DNA from: Astragalus membranaceus | Lineage: Eukaryota; Streptophyta; Magnoliopsida; Fabales; Fabaceae | Reading direction: 5' to 3' | Length of the DNA: 64,000 nucleotides | Assembly (NCBI GenBank): GCA_039519185.1 | Contig: CM076848.1 | Location: 123,492,871-123,556,870, forward strand | Part shown: in pieces, positions 21,337-32,639 of the stretch | Layout of the letters: every line of letters starts with the position of its first letter | Numbering within the stretch: position 1 is the stretch's first letter | The notes under the pieces: generated by a model | Databases searched by the model: none | Seen by the model: only the letters and a program-made list of their open reading frames with translations | What the model was told of the DNA's origin: nothing | Position numbers and translations under genes: made by a program

Positions 21337-22953
21337 GTGATTATGGGTTCTTTTATGAAAGAGGGGATGTCCTTCAATAGGCCACCCCTGTTTGATGGGA
21401 CTAACTATGACTATTGGAGTAGTCGAATGAAATGTCATGTGCAGGCTATAGATTTCACTCTGTGGAGAATTATTGTTGATGGACCACTGATTCCTATGAA
21501 GATCAAAATTACAAAACCTGGTGGTGCTGACGGAGACACTACAAAAACTCAAGCTACCGGCAAAGCAGAAGAAGTTCCTGTTGAAGATATCTACACCATT
21601 GATCTGAGTGAGCTGAGAAAGTCCGAGTTAGATAAGATCTCTCAAAATGCCAAAGCAATGAACATTCTTCACTTATCTCTATGTGAAGAAGAATATGGAA
21701 GGGTAAAAGGGTGTCAAACAGCAAAAGAAATCTGGGATTGTCTGGAAGCTACACATGTCGGTACAAGCCAAGTAAAGGATACAAAAATCAGAATCCTAAC
21801 TTCTGAGTATGAATCATTCAAAATGAAGGAAGGTGAATCTGTTGCAGCTATGCACCAGAGACTGAATCTGATTATAAACAACCTAAGGGCACTGGGAAAG
21901 AGGTATTCTACAAAAGATATAAATGGGAAAATTCTTGCATCTTTGACTGGTGAGTTCTTTCAAAAAACTTGTGCAATCACTGAAGCCAAAGATATTGGCA
22001 CTCTGCCTCAAGAAGACTTGATTGGGTCACTTCTTGCATTTGAGGTGGTATTGGCTGCTAAGAAAGTTCAGGAAAAAGAAGTAATAAAAGAAAGAAAGTC
22101 TCTTGCCCTTGCTACTAAAACTCCTAAGGTAGCAAGGAAAGAGGTTGAGTCTGATGAAGAATCTGATGATGAAGACATGGCTGAATTATTTGAAGAATTC
22201 ATGAGATTCAACAAACTTGAAAAGAGAAATAACTCAAAGAAATCCAAGAAAGCTAAGAAGACTACATGGAACAACTATACTGACAGTGAAGAAGAGGAAG
22301 TTGCAAATGCCATTTGTCTCACGACATCTGAAACACCTAAGGCTACTATATGGGATTGTCTTGGCACTGATAGTGACACAGACAAAGAAGAGCAAATTGC
22401 AAACGGTGTTTGTCATATGGCAAATGACTCATCTAAGGTAAGCCTTAACTCTTCTAGTCTTTCTGATTCCTCTATGCATGATGATTTACTTGATGATGGT
22501 TGTAGTAGTCAAGATTTGAGTGAGGCTTTTGACGCTCTCTATTTTGAACATGAAGCTCTGTTGTTAAAATCCAAAAAATTGACAAAGAGCAACAAAAGCA
22601 TGCTCACTCAAATTGAGACACTTGAAAATGAAGTAGATAGATTAAAGAATGAACTGCATAAATCTGTCAACCTTGAGTTTTGTGAGCTTAAACAAAATTT
22701 TGAAAATGCCAAAGTTGAAAATGAATTTTTGAAAGAAACATTGAAAAAGTTTGAGGTTGGTGAAAAGACCTTGACTCAGTTGCTTCACTCTCAACATCAA
22801 TATGTTGATAGGAGAGGAATTGGGTACAAAGGTAATTCCACCTCCTCCATTTTAAACAAGAAATTAACTTTTGTTGCATCTACTTCAAGTTATAAACCCA
22901 TTGTTTTCTCATGCACCTACTGTCAAAAGGGAAACCATAGCTCACCTAGATGA
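21337..22953 (+). CDS. gag: Ty1/copia Gag, 538 aa, ends inside the zinc knuckle
   Basis: Structural protein of the particle. Near the N-terminus are FDGTNYDYWSSRMKCHVQA and LWRIIVDGP, then a UBN2-like gag core (about residues 95-230, with AKEIWDCLEATHVGTSQVKD and MHQRLNLIINNLRALG). An acidic/basic middle follows, then a coiled-coil stretch at about 415-470 (LENEVDRLKNELHKS). The last residues form the start of a CCHC zinc knuckle, CTYCQKGNHSSPR, and the frame ends with TGA at 22951-22953. That is exactly where the fourth zinc ligand Cys is expected; TGC to TGA is a one-base change. Coding remains readable in the same phase for a short way beyond. The family resembles SIRE/Maximus-type copia elements. 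The ATG at 21343 in the same frame is an alternative start. Confidence 0.9.
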   Translation: MIMGSFMKEGMSFNRPPLFDGTNYDYWSSRMKCHVQAIDFTLWRIIVDGPLIPMKIKITKPGGADGDTTKTQATGKAEEVPVEDIYTIDLSELRKSELDKISQNAKAMNILHLSLCEEEYGRVKGCQTAKEIWDCLEATHVGTSQVKDTKIRILTSEYESFKMKEGESVAAMHQRLNLIINNLRALGKRYSTKDINGKILASLTGEFFQKTCAITEAKDIGTLPQEDLIGSLLAFEVVLAAKKVQEKEVIKERKSLALATKTPKVARKEVESDEESDDEDMAELFEEFMRFNKLEKRNNSKKSKKAKKTTWNNYTDSEEEEVANAICLTTSETPKATIWDCLGTDSDTDKEEQIANGVCHMANDSSKVSLNSSSLSDSSMHDDLLDDGCSSQDLSEAFDALYFEHEALLLKSKKLTKSNKSMLTQIETLENEVDRLKNELHKSVNLEFCELKQNFENAKVENEFLKETLKKFEVGEKTLTQLLHSQHQYVDRRGIGYKGNSTSSILNKKLTFVASTSSYKPIVFSCTYCQKGNHSSPR

Positions 22954-23310
22954 CCTATCCGTAAATTATGTGAGCTTGGTACCCTTATACCTGCTTGTGA
23001 GAAACCAAGGTGGATTGTGAAAACAAACCCCTTGATGACTAACCCCAAAGGACCCAAAGAGAATTGGGTACCAAAATTTTCTACTTGATCTTAGTGCAGG
23101 TGTGCTACAAGGTATGGGGGTCAGATCGATACCTTGATAGCAGAGACTCAAAGTTCATGACTGGAGACGCAAAAAGATCCTTAATACTCAGAAACGGCAG
23201 TCATGTGACTAGTAATATCAACAATAGAGGAAGAATCACCGGTGAAGGTTAGATTGGAAAAGTTCTATTCACCTTAAGAATAATTTATCACTTTTGTGAA
23301 ATAAATTTTT
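22954..23310 (+). pseudogene. Copia pol remnant: start of protease only
   Basis: After the gag stop, WIVKTNPLMTNPKGPKENWV is readable and is normal for the gag-protease junction. In a shifted frame comes YLDSRDSKFMTGD (about 23130-23168), then GSHVTSNINNRGRITGEG, the protease start. The catalytic Asp-Ser-Gly triad reads Asp-Ser-Arg (23136-23144), so the Gly is lost. Everything after it (rest of protease, integrase, RT, RNase H) is deleted; 3' untranslated sequence begins by about 23311. The copy can move only with help from another element. Confidence 0.85.
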
Positions 23311-23867
23311 TTTGTGTGCATCAAAGTTTTTTCTTCTCTCTATTGTGTTGGATCTTTGATGCAACATATTTTTAAGTTAAATATGATACCTATATTGTTG
23401 AACCAAGTATGGCATATTATCTTGGGTATCCTATTTTCTCTAAATATCTTTTTTAAACTGTGATGGTCCACCCTCTTTTTGCTAAAGCCTTGCATTCTAA
23501 AATTATTAAGGGGGATCACCAAGTAAGGGGGAGCATAGCATGAACTGCTGTTTTTGATATCTCATACGCTATGTGCTCCTTTGCTAGTTTACAAAGTGAT
23601 TATGTCTGTTTGTGATTATCTCATATGCTATGTGCTCACCCCCCTCCTTTTTGATGAAAACAAAGGGGGAGAGAATATTATGCATGTTATATGTGGGAGA
23701 GAATATTATGCATGTTATATGTGAGGGGAGAAAATAATTGCTGCTATCCTGCTGATGTACTGTTTATTTTATTATGCATATGCTTAGGGGGAGCTTTTTG
23801 AAAAAGTTCCATTACTATCAAACCCCCTATGCATAATGTAATTTGTTATCATCAAAAAGGGGGAGTT
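23311..23867 (+). other. Copia 3' untranslated region and polypurine tract
   Basis: A/T-rich region with repeated TCTCATACGCTATGTGCTCC and GAGAATATTATGCATGTTAT phrases and several GGGGGAG tracts (about 23508, 23669, 23787), ending AAAAAGGGGGAGT at 23855-23867 next to the LTR. No coding frame. Confidence 0.8.
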
Positions 23868-25936
23868 TGTTGAACCAAGGGCAAACACTCTTTGTTTTGT
23901 ATGATAACAAATTACACCTTATCTACTAATGGTTCAAGTTGAATTAAGTACAGGACATAAAGCAAAGAGCAGGAAGATTAAAATGGAGCAACTTGGAGAA
24001 GAATCCACCTCAGCAGTTCAAGACCTATTTGTTTATCCGCTTTCTTTAGGACACTGTGTAAGGTCCTATCACTGAAGGTCTATGACTTTTAGTAGCTGAG
24101 AGATGAGTTTTTCAAAACATGCATGGTGCATCAAAATAGTTTTGAAAAATATTTTATAAAATTGCATGCATGCATAAGGTAGCAACAAAAACCCTAAAAC
24201 TATTTTTTGTTGAAAGATTAAAACCCTAAAAATAGTTTTGTTGAAGGCTTGAAATCAAAATCCTATTCTTTTACAAAGATAATAGATTATGGTAATAGAT
24301 TAGGTGCCTGAATATTTTCAGAGCACATAATCGATTACTCTCCTATTTTAACTAAAACAAATAATCGATTAAGAGCTTGCCTTACCTTCCTTTTTTAGAT
24401 CAATAAATCGATTATGTGCTTGATATACTTGAAGGAATAAATCGATTATCAAGCTATATAAAAGTTTCCTCATTTATGTATAATCGATTATACCCTTGAT
24501 AACACATGAAGGCATAATCGATTATCAAGCCAAAAATTGTTTCCTATTTTATGTATAATCGATTATGTGCTTCCATGAACTAAACCTATAATCGATTAGT
24601 TGCTTGCCTTGCTTTCCTTTTGACAACAATAATCGATTATGTGCCTATTTGAACTAATATCAATAATCGATTATCAAGCTTTCAAAATGTTCCCTTATAC
24701 ATCTATAATCGATTATGCACTTGAAAAACATAAAGGCCATAATCGATTATATCAAGCATTAATAGAGTTTCATTTTTTCAAACCTCTCCTAACACTATAA
24801 ATACAAGTGTGATTTCATTTCTCAATACAACACACTTCTCAACAATTCTCTCTTCCTCTCATACGAAATTTCTAGATCTGAGAGAGAGAGAAAATAGAGC
24901 TTCAACTTTCATATCATTTTCTATTTTCCATATCACTCATCTCTTAGTCACTATACTGTCATTATATCTGAGGTGATTGGATCATAGATCTCTGTTTGTA
25001 TTCGTTACTCTATTTGTGGGGTCACTCTGAAATCCTGGGATTTGTTCTTGGGTCTCTCAATCAGGAGATTGAGTTGGTTTGAAATCCTGGGAAGTTTTCT
25101 TGGGTCTCTCAATCAGGAGATTGAGTTGGTTTGAAATCCTGGGAGGTGATCTTGGGTCGTTCAATCAGGGAAGATTGAAGTGGTATTGAAATCCTGGGAG
25201 GTGCTCTTGGGTCGTTCAATCAGGAGATTGAAGCGGTGTTGAAATCCTTAGCTAGGTGCTCGGGTTCTCAGTTCGGGGGAATTGAGATTTGCTATTTTGA
25301 AGTTGCTTGTTTGTAAACAATTCTTCAATATAGTGGTTACCATCAAGTCCAAGGGTTGCAAAGCCTGAGGCCGAGGACGTAGGGCTTTTATCCCGAACCT
25401 CGCTAAATTCCTGGTGTATCTCTATCCCTATCTCTTTACATTTCTTATTGTTTATATCTGTCCATATTATTATACTGCTGTGATCTGTTTATAGCTATAC
25501 TACTCAGATCTGTTTATAATCATACTCTTCATAGTATTTAAGATCTGTTTATAGTTATACGATTTAGATCTGTTTATAATATCACTTAGTGGATTTATTG
25601 TATAACTATATCCCTACTCTGATCTGAATCTGTTAATCTGGTTATAGTTATACTCACTGTACTACAGATCTGTTTATCTATCATCTTCTCTATCACTACT
25701 ATAGATCTGCTATATTCAATATCATTGCATTACTTATAAAACAACCTTATTGTGAATATTGAATATAGAGTAATATCTCATTGTGCCTGATCTGCCTGCT
25801 TGCATATATCCGATAAGTTCAAATCTCTTTTTCCGCATTTGATTTAAACAAACTTATCATTTATTTTGAAAAGAATCCAAGATTTACACATAACCTTATT
25901 CACCCCCCCCCTCTAAGGTTATCAGATAGTCTAACA
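23868..25936 (+). repeat. Copia LTR 2 (2069 bp)
   Basis: TGTTGAACC to TCTAACA, nearly identical to LTR 1. It carries about 65 bp (about 25300-25367, with TTGTAAACAATTCTTCAATA) that LTR 1 lacks. It is followed by GTCCC, whereas GGAGT precedes LTR 1, so this pair has no shared target duplication. Confidence 0.9.
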
Positions 25937-26606
25937 GTCCCTTCCTAGGGGTTGAGGTTGATGCAACTCTCAAGATTTCCTTCCACTTCTTTTTCATTGA
26001 CTTGTTCGACCCCCAATCGTCAAAGGGGGTTTCTTCCATGAATCACCATGGTCGCTGGCCACAAGGCCCTTGGGATCTGGCATTCATCCATCCTTCGAGT
26101 TAACGGTCCCTCATGGGAAAACCTCTTCGAGCTTCGAGGGGAGGTGTCCTCAAGGTCCGAAACTTGATCCCTATGCCGGTAGGGGGATCTCCTCGATGGC
26201 GATCCCTGGTGGTGCCTCTGGTGGATATTGACCTGGTTCCACCGTTGCCCCACAAGTCGAGATTATCCTGGGGGATGGTCTTGACTTGACGTTGTCGTTT
26301 AGGATGCCCTCGTAGGTTAGGTTGCCTTTACGGCTCGTGCCGTTGTCGGGTCTGCTAATTTTGTCAGAGGATCACAGCAATTATCCTGCTCGTCAACTGA
26401 TATTTTTTGCTGACTTGCCTTGATCGAGGTGAATGATGGTGAGTATGGGCGAGCAACACCACATTTTCTTTTCCACTTGGCCGATTACATTGCACCTAGG
26501 GGGAGTCATAGGAGAGTGTGAGGGCGAGCAGAATGACACCATCACTTCACGCGTTACTTTATTTCCTCTCACGCTCATGCATCATTTGATTTTCTCACGT
26601 GCTAGC
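25937..26606 (-). pseudogene. Ty3/gypsy gag-like remnant, left part of the split element
   Basis: The minus-strand frame at about 26020-26253 contains HHQGSPSRRSPYRHRDQ, a basic Ser/Arg-rich gag tail matching HHRGSPSRRSP readable at about 33440-33500 on the same strand. No full domain survives. The right end (26540-26606, CTCACGCTCATGCATC) belongs to the minisatellite that resumes at 32270, so the LTR element 26607-32269 was inserted within it. The left end is cut by the copia LTR. Confidence 0.55.
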
Positions 26607-29471
26607 TGTAACGCCCCAAAATTAATTAAATATTTATTGATTTATTTATTTAATTAATTATATTAGATTCATGTGATAGATATAATAATAGAATGATGTA
26701 AGTTAATTATTTTAGTGTGTTGGTGCATATTAGGATTGGAAATAACTAAGTGGAGGGAACTAGCCCAATAGGGTATGCGAATAGGGCTAAGGAAAATAGC
26801 CCATGATAAGGGAATTAGGTTAGGGTTTCTCTCATAATTAGAAACAAAACACAATTAGAAAGTGAGAAGAGAAGAGGAGAGGGCGGCGGCTAGAGAGAAA
26901 AGAAGAGAAGAAGGCGTGAATCCACAAGGCACAAGAGAGAGAGAGAGGCGTAGCACAAGGAGAGAGAAGGAAAGCTAGATTTCGTGGTACTTCCTAAGGC
27001 TAGGGTTTCGATTCTAAAAGCTAAGGTAAGGGTGAGGTTCATGCTTTATAAGGGTTGGTATGAAGGGTTGTATGTGGGTTAGGGTTTGGTAGTCATCATA
27101 TGTGTATCATGTTTATTATGTGTTTGATAAAATGCTTTGAATGCTATATTGGTTGATTTTGTCATGTAATTGATGTTCCCATGCCCTAATACTATGTTTG
27201 ATGATTGCATGTGGGGGGTTAGGGTATGATGATTTATCACATGTATGATTATATGTTTGTGTGCCTTGTTGAACCAATTGTTGATGATTGAACCTATTTG
27301 TTGATGTTTGAGATCACTTGTTGATGTTTGAATATGTTGTGGAGGTTGGAAATCAATTTGGGGTTTTTAATTCGCAAAGAAAACTGGGTATAGGTTCCGA
27401 TATACAATAACTGGGAACGACCTAGTGGTCCAAAAATTATGTGGTTTACCTTTTCAGAAACTAGACTTAATGCTTGTTAATTTGGCACTAGTTTGGTTGC
27501 ATTTGGAGTTGTATAGCTCGAGTTATAGGTGTCACAAATTAGGTTAAAATTCTGGAAACGATCTGGGTGTAGGTTCGGTTTTACAGTAACTGGGAACAAT
27601 CTAGCGGTCAAACAATTATACGGTTTACCTTTTCAGAAACTAGATTTAATGCTTGTTAATTTGGCACTAGTTTGGTTGCATTTGGAGCTGTATAGGCCGA
27701 GTTATAGGTGACACAAGTTAGGTCAAAAGTTCTGGAAACAATGTGGGTATAGATTCTGTATTTCGTGTATAACATTTTCGTTAGAACTCCTTTTTGAATG
27801 ATTCTTGATTCATTGAAAACTACACTCAATTTTTTTCGGGTTAGGCTCAAGTCCCATGTCATTTGACTGAGTTTTGATAATTTTAGAGGTGTCACAAGCT
27901 AGGTCATGGTGGCTGTCCTGTTTTCTGAACCTTGTTGCTTATTTACTGAAACTGTACGAATTGGACCATTATTTTGCAAAATAAAAATTATAGTCAGAAA
28001 CTAGACATTCTTAGCTTTCCATAGAGGGGTCCTTTGCTAAGTTTCGATACCGTTTGATAGGTTAATTAATTCACCGAAGTAGAGGTATGTTAGCTGAAAT
28101 TATTGTTGCTGTTTGCAGAAAACTATTGTTGCTGTTGCTGTAAATTATTGTTGCTGTTTGCTGTAAACTATTGTTGCTGTTTGTTGTAAATTGGTATTGT
28201 CACTGGTGTCGTATAATTGTTGTTGGCATTGGTGTTGTAAAATTGTTGTTGTTCCAGGTGTTGTAAATTGTGTCGTCATTGGTGTTGTAAACTGTGTCGT
28301 CATTGGTGTCGTAAATTGTCGTTGTTCTCGGTGTTGTAAGATTGTTGTTGCCATTGACGTTGTAAATCTATTGGTGTCTTTGGTGTCGGTGGTTGTTGAT
28401 GTTACGGTCAAATTGTTAGACTGCCCTATAGGGGTTGGTGTTATTGGTGATGATTGGTGTTATTGGTGATGATATAACAGGTGATGTGCCTATTTTATTG
28501 GCTAAGGTGATAGGTGATGGGTCTATGACCATTTGTTGATATTGGTGTTGTTGTGTCACTTAGATGACTATTGTTTTTTATTGTCTCTGGTGCATTGTTC
28601 ATGGTGTCGCATACATTTCATATGCATTATTTTGGTGATGAAGGCTTCGGCCTTGGAGCTATAGGTGATGATGATGATGCTCAAAAACTTGGTGATGATA
28701 TAGGTGATGATGCCCTTATTGGCTATTTTATTGGTGATGATTGGTACCACATGCATTATAGGGTAGTTGGCCCTCTGTTGAGCATCCCGCATTCATACCG
28801 TATGTTTGAAGTCACTGACGGTGGAGAACTGTTGTTGTTGTATATCGACTGTTGTTGTTATATATTGACTGTTGTTGTATATATTGACTGTTGGGTCGAT
28901 ATTTGACTGTTGAGAGGATATTTGCATGTTGTGTTGATGTTGACCGTTGTACAGATATTGACTGTTATGTCCATGCTGTTGTTGACCCGTTGTCTGTTAT
29001 GATTATCTGACTTTTTGACCTAGATATACGGTCTTTCATACGATTCTTTATACTGTGTGATATCTCACCCCTTCTGTTTGAATGTTACCCCTATGTTGGT
29101 AACGTGCAGGTATCCACGAGTGAAGGCTGTTGTACTTCACTAGTTCGGTCGTGTCGTCGCTCTGATACGTAGCACTCGGGGGGACGAACACTATTTATAT
29201 TGTTTATGTTATTTTGTGGATTTTGATGTTATAAATCTTACATGGTCACTACGTTTGTTTTAGTTGAACCCTTATGATTTTTCCGCTGCGTGAATGAGTA
29301 AGAGTTGATTTGTTTTTAAGACCAAAAATGCTGTTTGACGGTTCATCCGAGTGATGAGTGTTATGTATCCGTTTAAGGTTTTTTTTTAAAGTCGAAAAGT
29401 GTGACATCCGTTTCATTGTTGAAAACTCTGATTTTACGCTAATAAATTACCGGGTAGAAATGGGTGTTACA
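26607..29471 (+). repeat. 5' LTR of the short-interior element (2865 bp)
   Basis: TGTAACGCC to GGTGTTACA. Compared with the 3' LTR it has a roughly 175-bp unit twice in tandem (27360-27735) and an extra segment at about 27830-27885; the 3' LTR has a 17-bp insert near 29837. It includes GTTGTT-rich sequence (28095-28400) and the conserved GTTACC block with TCTGATACGTAGCACTC (about 29060-29185). Open frames here recur in both LTRs and are not genes. Confidence 0.9.
27360..27735 (+). repeat. Tandem duplication of about 175 bp in the 5' LTR only
   Basis: The units share AGTAACTGGGAAC-like starts, TTTACCTTTTCAGAAACTAG, TTAATGCTTGTTAATTTGGC and GAGTTATAGGTG. The two copies differ at roughly 10 percent of bases. 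The 3' LTR has one unit. Confidence 0.8.
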
Positions 29472-29475
29472 ATAG

Positions 29476-29488
29476 TGGTATCAGAGCA
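29476..29488 (+). other. Primer-binding site (initiator tRNA-Met type)
   Basis: TGGTATCAGAGCA, four bases after the LTR end. It matches the usual plant initiator tRNA-Met complement. Confidence 0.9.
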
Positions 29489-29620
29489 ATGGTTGGTCCG
29501 TCCGGCCAAGTCGTCGAGTCGTTGTGTCGGTTAACGACCAACTGTTGTCTTTTAGTACTAACCATTGTTTACATTGCAGGTTGTTTGGATCAGGTAAAAT
29601 TTCGAGGACGAAATTCTTTT

Positions 29621-29634
29621 AAGTGGGGGAGAGT
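29621..29634 (+). other. Polypurine tract of the short-interior element
   Basis: AAGTGGGGGAGAGT is identical to the tract of the chromovirus at 3386-3399 and is followed directly by TGTAACGCC. Confidence 0.9.
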
Positions 29635-32269
29635 TGTAACGCCTCAAAATTAATTAAATATTTATTGATTTATTTATTTAATTAATTATATTAGATTCAT
29701 GTGATAGATATAATAATAGAATGATGTAAGTTAATTATTTTAGTGTGTTGGTGCATATTAGGATTGGAAATAACTAAGTGGAGGGAACTAGCCCAATAGG
29801 GTATGCGAATAGAGCTAAGGAAAATAGCCCATGATAGGTGATGAGTCTACTTAAGGGAATTAGGTTAGGGTTTCTCTCATAATTAGAAACAAAACACAAT
29901 TAGAAAGTGAGAAGAGAAGAGGAGAGGGCGACGGCTAGAGAGAAAAGAAGAGAAGAAGGCGTGAATCCACAAGGCACAAGAGAGAGAGAGAGGCGTAGCA
30001 CAAGGAGAGAGAAGGAAAGCTAGATTTCGTGGTACTTCCTAAGGCTAGGGTTTCGATTCTAAAAGCTAAGGTAAGGGTGAGGTTCATGCTTTATAAGGGT
30101 TGGTATGAAGGGTTGTATGTGGGTTAGGGTTTGGTAGTCATCATATGTGTATCATGTTTATTATGTGTTTGATAAAATGCTTTGAATGCTATATTGGTTG
30201 ATTTTGTCATGTAATTGATGTTCCCATGCCCTAATACTATGTTTGATGATTGCATGTGGGGGGTTAGGGTATGATGATTTATCACATGTATGATTATATG
30301 TTTGTGTGCCTTGTTGAACCAATTGTTGATGATTGAACCTATTTGTTGATGTTTGAGATCACTTGTTGATGTTTGAATATGTTGTGGAGGTTGGAAATCA
30401 ATTTGGGGTTTTTAATTCGCAAAGAAAACTGGGTATAGGTTCGGATATACAGTAACTGGGAACGACCTAGTGGTCCAAAAATTATGTGGTTTACCTTTTC
30501 AGAAACTAGATTTAATGCTTGTTAATTTGGCACTAGTTTAGTTCCATTTGGAGTTGTATAGCCCGAGTTATAGGTGTCACAAATTAGGTCAAAAATTCTG
30601 GAAACAATCTTGGTATAGTTTCGGTATTTCGTGTATAACGTTTTCGTTTGAACTCCTTTTTGAATGATTCTTGATTCATTGAAAACTACACTCAATTTTA
30701 GAGGTGTCACAAGCTAGGTCATGGTGGCTGTCCTGTTTTCTGAACCTTGTTGCTTATTTACTGAAACTGTACGAATTGAACCATTATTTTGCACAATAAA
30801 AATTATAGTCAGAAGCTAGACATTCTTAGCTTTCCATAGAGGTGTCCTTTGCTAAGTTTCGATACCGTTTGATAGGTTAATTAATTCACCGAAGTAGAGG
30901 TATGTTAGCTGGAATTATTGTTGCTGTTTGCAGAAAACTATTGTTGCTGTTGCTGTTTGCTGTAAACTATTGTTCCTGTTTGTTGTAAATTGGTATTGTC
31001 ACTGGTGTCGTATAATTGTTGTTGGCATTGGTGTTGTAAAATTGTTGTTGTTCCAGGTGTTGTAAATTGTGTCGTCATTGGTGTTGTAAACTGTGTCGTC
31101 ATTGGTGTCGTAAATTGTCGTTGTTCTCGGTGTTGTAAAATTGTTGTTGCCATTGACGTTGTAAATCTATTGGTGTCTTTGGTGTCGGTGGTTGTTGATG
31201 TTACGGTCAAATTGTTAGACTGCCCTATAGGGGTTGGTGTTATTGGTGATGATTGGTGTTATTGGTGATGATATAACAGGTGATGTGCCTATTTTATTGG
31301 CTAAGGTGATAGGTGATGGGTCTATGACCATTTGTTGATATTGGTGTTGTTGTGTCACTTAGATGACTATTTTTTTTATTGTCTCTGGTGCATTGTTCAT
31401 GGTGTCGCATACATTTCATATGCATTATTTTGGTGATGAAGGCTTCGGCCTTGGAGCTATAGGTGATGATGATGATGCTCAAAAACTTGGTGATGATATA
31501 GGTGATGATGCCCTTATTGGCTATTTTATTGGTGATGATTGGTACCACATGCATTATAGGGTAGTTGGCCCTCTGTTGAGCATCCCGCATTCATACCGTA
31601 TGTTTGAAGTCACTGACGGTGGAGAACTGTTGTTGTTGTATATTGACTGTTGTTGTTATATATTGACTGTTGTTGTATATATTGACTGTTGGGTCGATAT
31701 TTGACTGTTGAGATGATATTTGCATGTTGTGCTGATGTTGGCCGTTGTGCTGATATTGACTGTTATGTTCATGCTGTTGTTGACCTGTTGTCTGTTATGA
31801 TTATCTGACTTTCTGACCTAGTTATACGGTCTTTCATACGATTCTTTATACTGTGTGATATCTCACCCCTTCTGTTTGAATGTTACCCCTATGTTGGTAA
31901 CGTGCAGGTATCCACGAGTGAAGGCTGTTGTACTTCAATAGTTCGGTCGTGTCGTCGCTCTGATACGTAGCACTCGGGGGGATGAACACTATTTATATTG
32001 TTTATGTTATTTTGTGGATTTTGATGTTATAAATCTTACATGGTCACTACGTTTGTTTTAGTTGAACCCTTATGATTTTTTCGCTGCGTGAATGAGTAAG
32101 AGTTGATTTGTTTTTAAGACCAAAAATGCTGTTTGCCGGTTCATCCGAGTGATGAGTGTTATGTATCCGTTTAAGGTTTTTTTTTAAAGTCGAAAAGTGT
32201 GACATCCGTTTCATTGTTGAAAACTCTGATTTTACGCTAATAAATTACCGAGTAGAAATGGGTGTTACA
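29635..32269 (+). repeat. 3' LTR of the short-interior element (2635 bp)
   Basis: TGTAACGCC to GGTGTTACA, nearly identical to the 5' LTR except for the indels noted there. It is followed by the CTAGC duplication. Confidence 0.9.
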
Positions 32270-32274
32270 CTAGC

Positions 32275-32615
32275 GCACTATGCTATTTGCTCACGTGCTC
32301 GTGCACTATTTTATTTTTGCACGTGCTTGTGCACTATGTTTTTTTGCTCACGTGCTCGTGCACTATGTTTTTTGCTCACATGCTCGTGCACTATTTTATT
32401 TTCTCACGAGCTCGTGCACTATGTTTTTTGATCACGTGCTCATGCACTATGTTTTTTTGCTCACGTGCTCGTGCACTCTTTTATTTCCTTTCATGCTCAT
32501 GCACTCACATGCTCATGCATCCTTTAATTTTTCTTACGTGCTCATGCACTCTTTTATTTTCTTACGTGCTCATGCACTCAGATGCTCATGCATCCTTTAA
32601 TTTTCTTACGTGCCA
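32275..32615 (+). repeat. Minisatellite, about 28-32 bp unit, about 11 copies
   Basis: Units of CTCACGTGCTCGTGCACTAT followed by a T-rich spacer (GTTTTTTTG or TTTATTTTC). Each holds the palindromic pieces CACGTG and GTGCAC. Part of the array lies on the other side of the LTR element (26540-26601). Frames through it give Cys-Thr-Leu repeats without protein meaning. Confidence 0.85.
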
Positions 32616-32639
32616 CACTGGCTGCTTCCGTAACAGGAT

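Larger units (their letters stand above)
26607..32269 (+). mobile_element. Non-autonomous LTR element with a 163-bp interior, TSD CTAGC
   Basis: CTAGC at 26602-26606 and 32270-32274 flanks the element exactly. It has LTR 26607-29471, interior 29472-29634 and LTR 29635-32269. The interior holds only a primer-binding site and a 3' end: TTTCGAGGACGAAATTCTTT and AAGTGGGGGAGAGT match the pol end and polypurine tract of the chromovirus at 3365-3399. It thus looks like a chromovirus relative that lost gag and pol but kept the sites needed in cis. The LTRs are nearly identical, so insertion was recent. Confidence 0.95.

Noticed and set aside
28191..31704. Repeated open frames with identical Val/Cys/Asp-rich peptides
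   Set aside because: They occur at matching positions in the two LTRs of one element and are made of GTTGTT and GGTGATGAT simple repeats.
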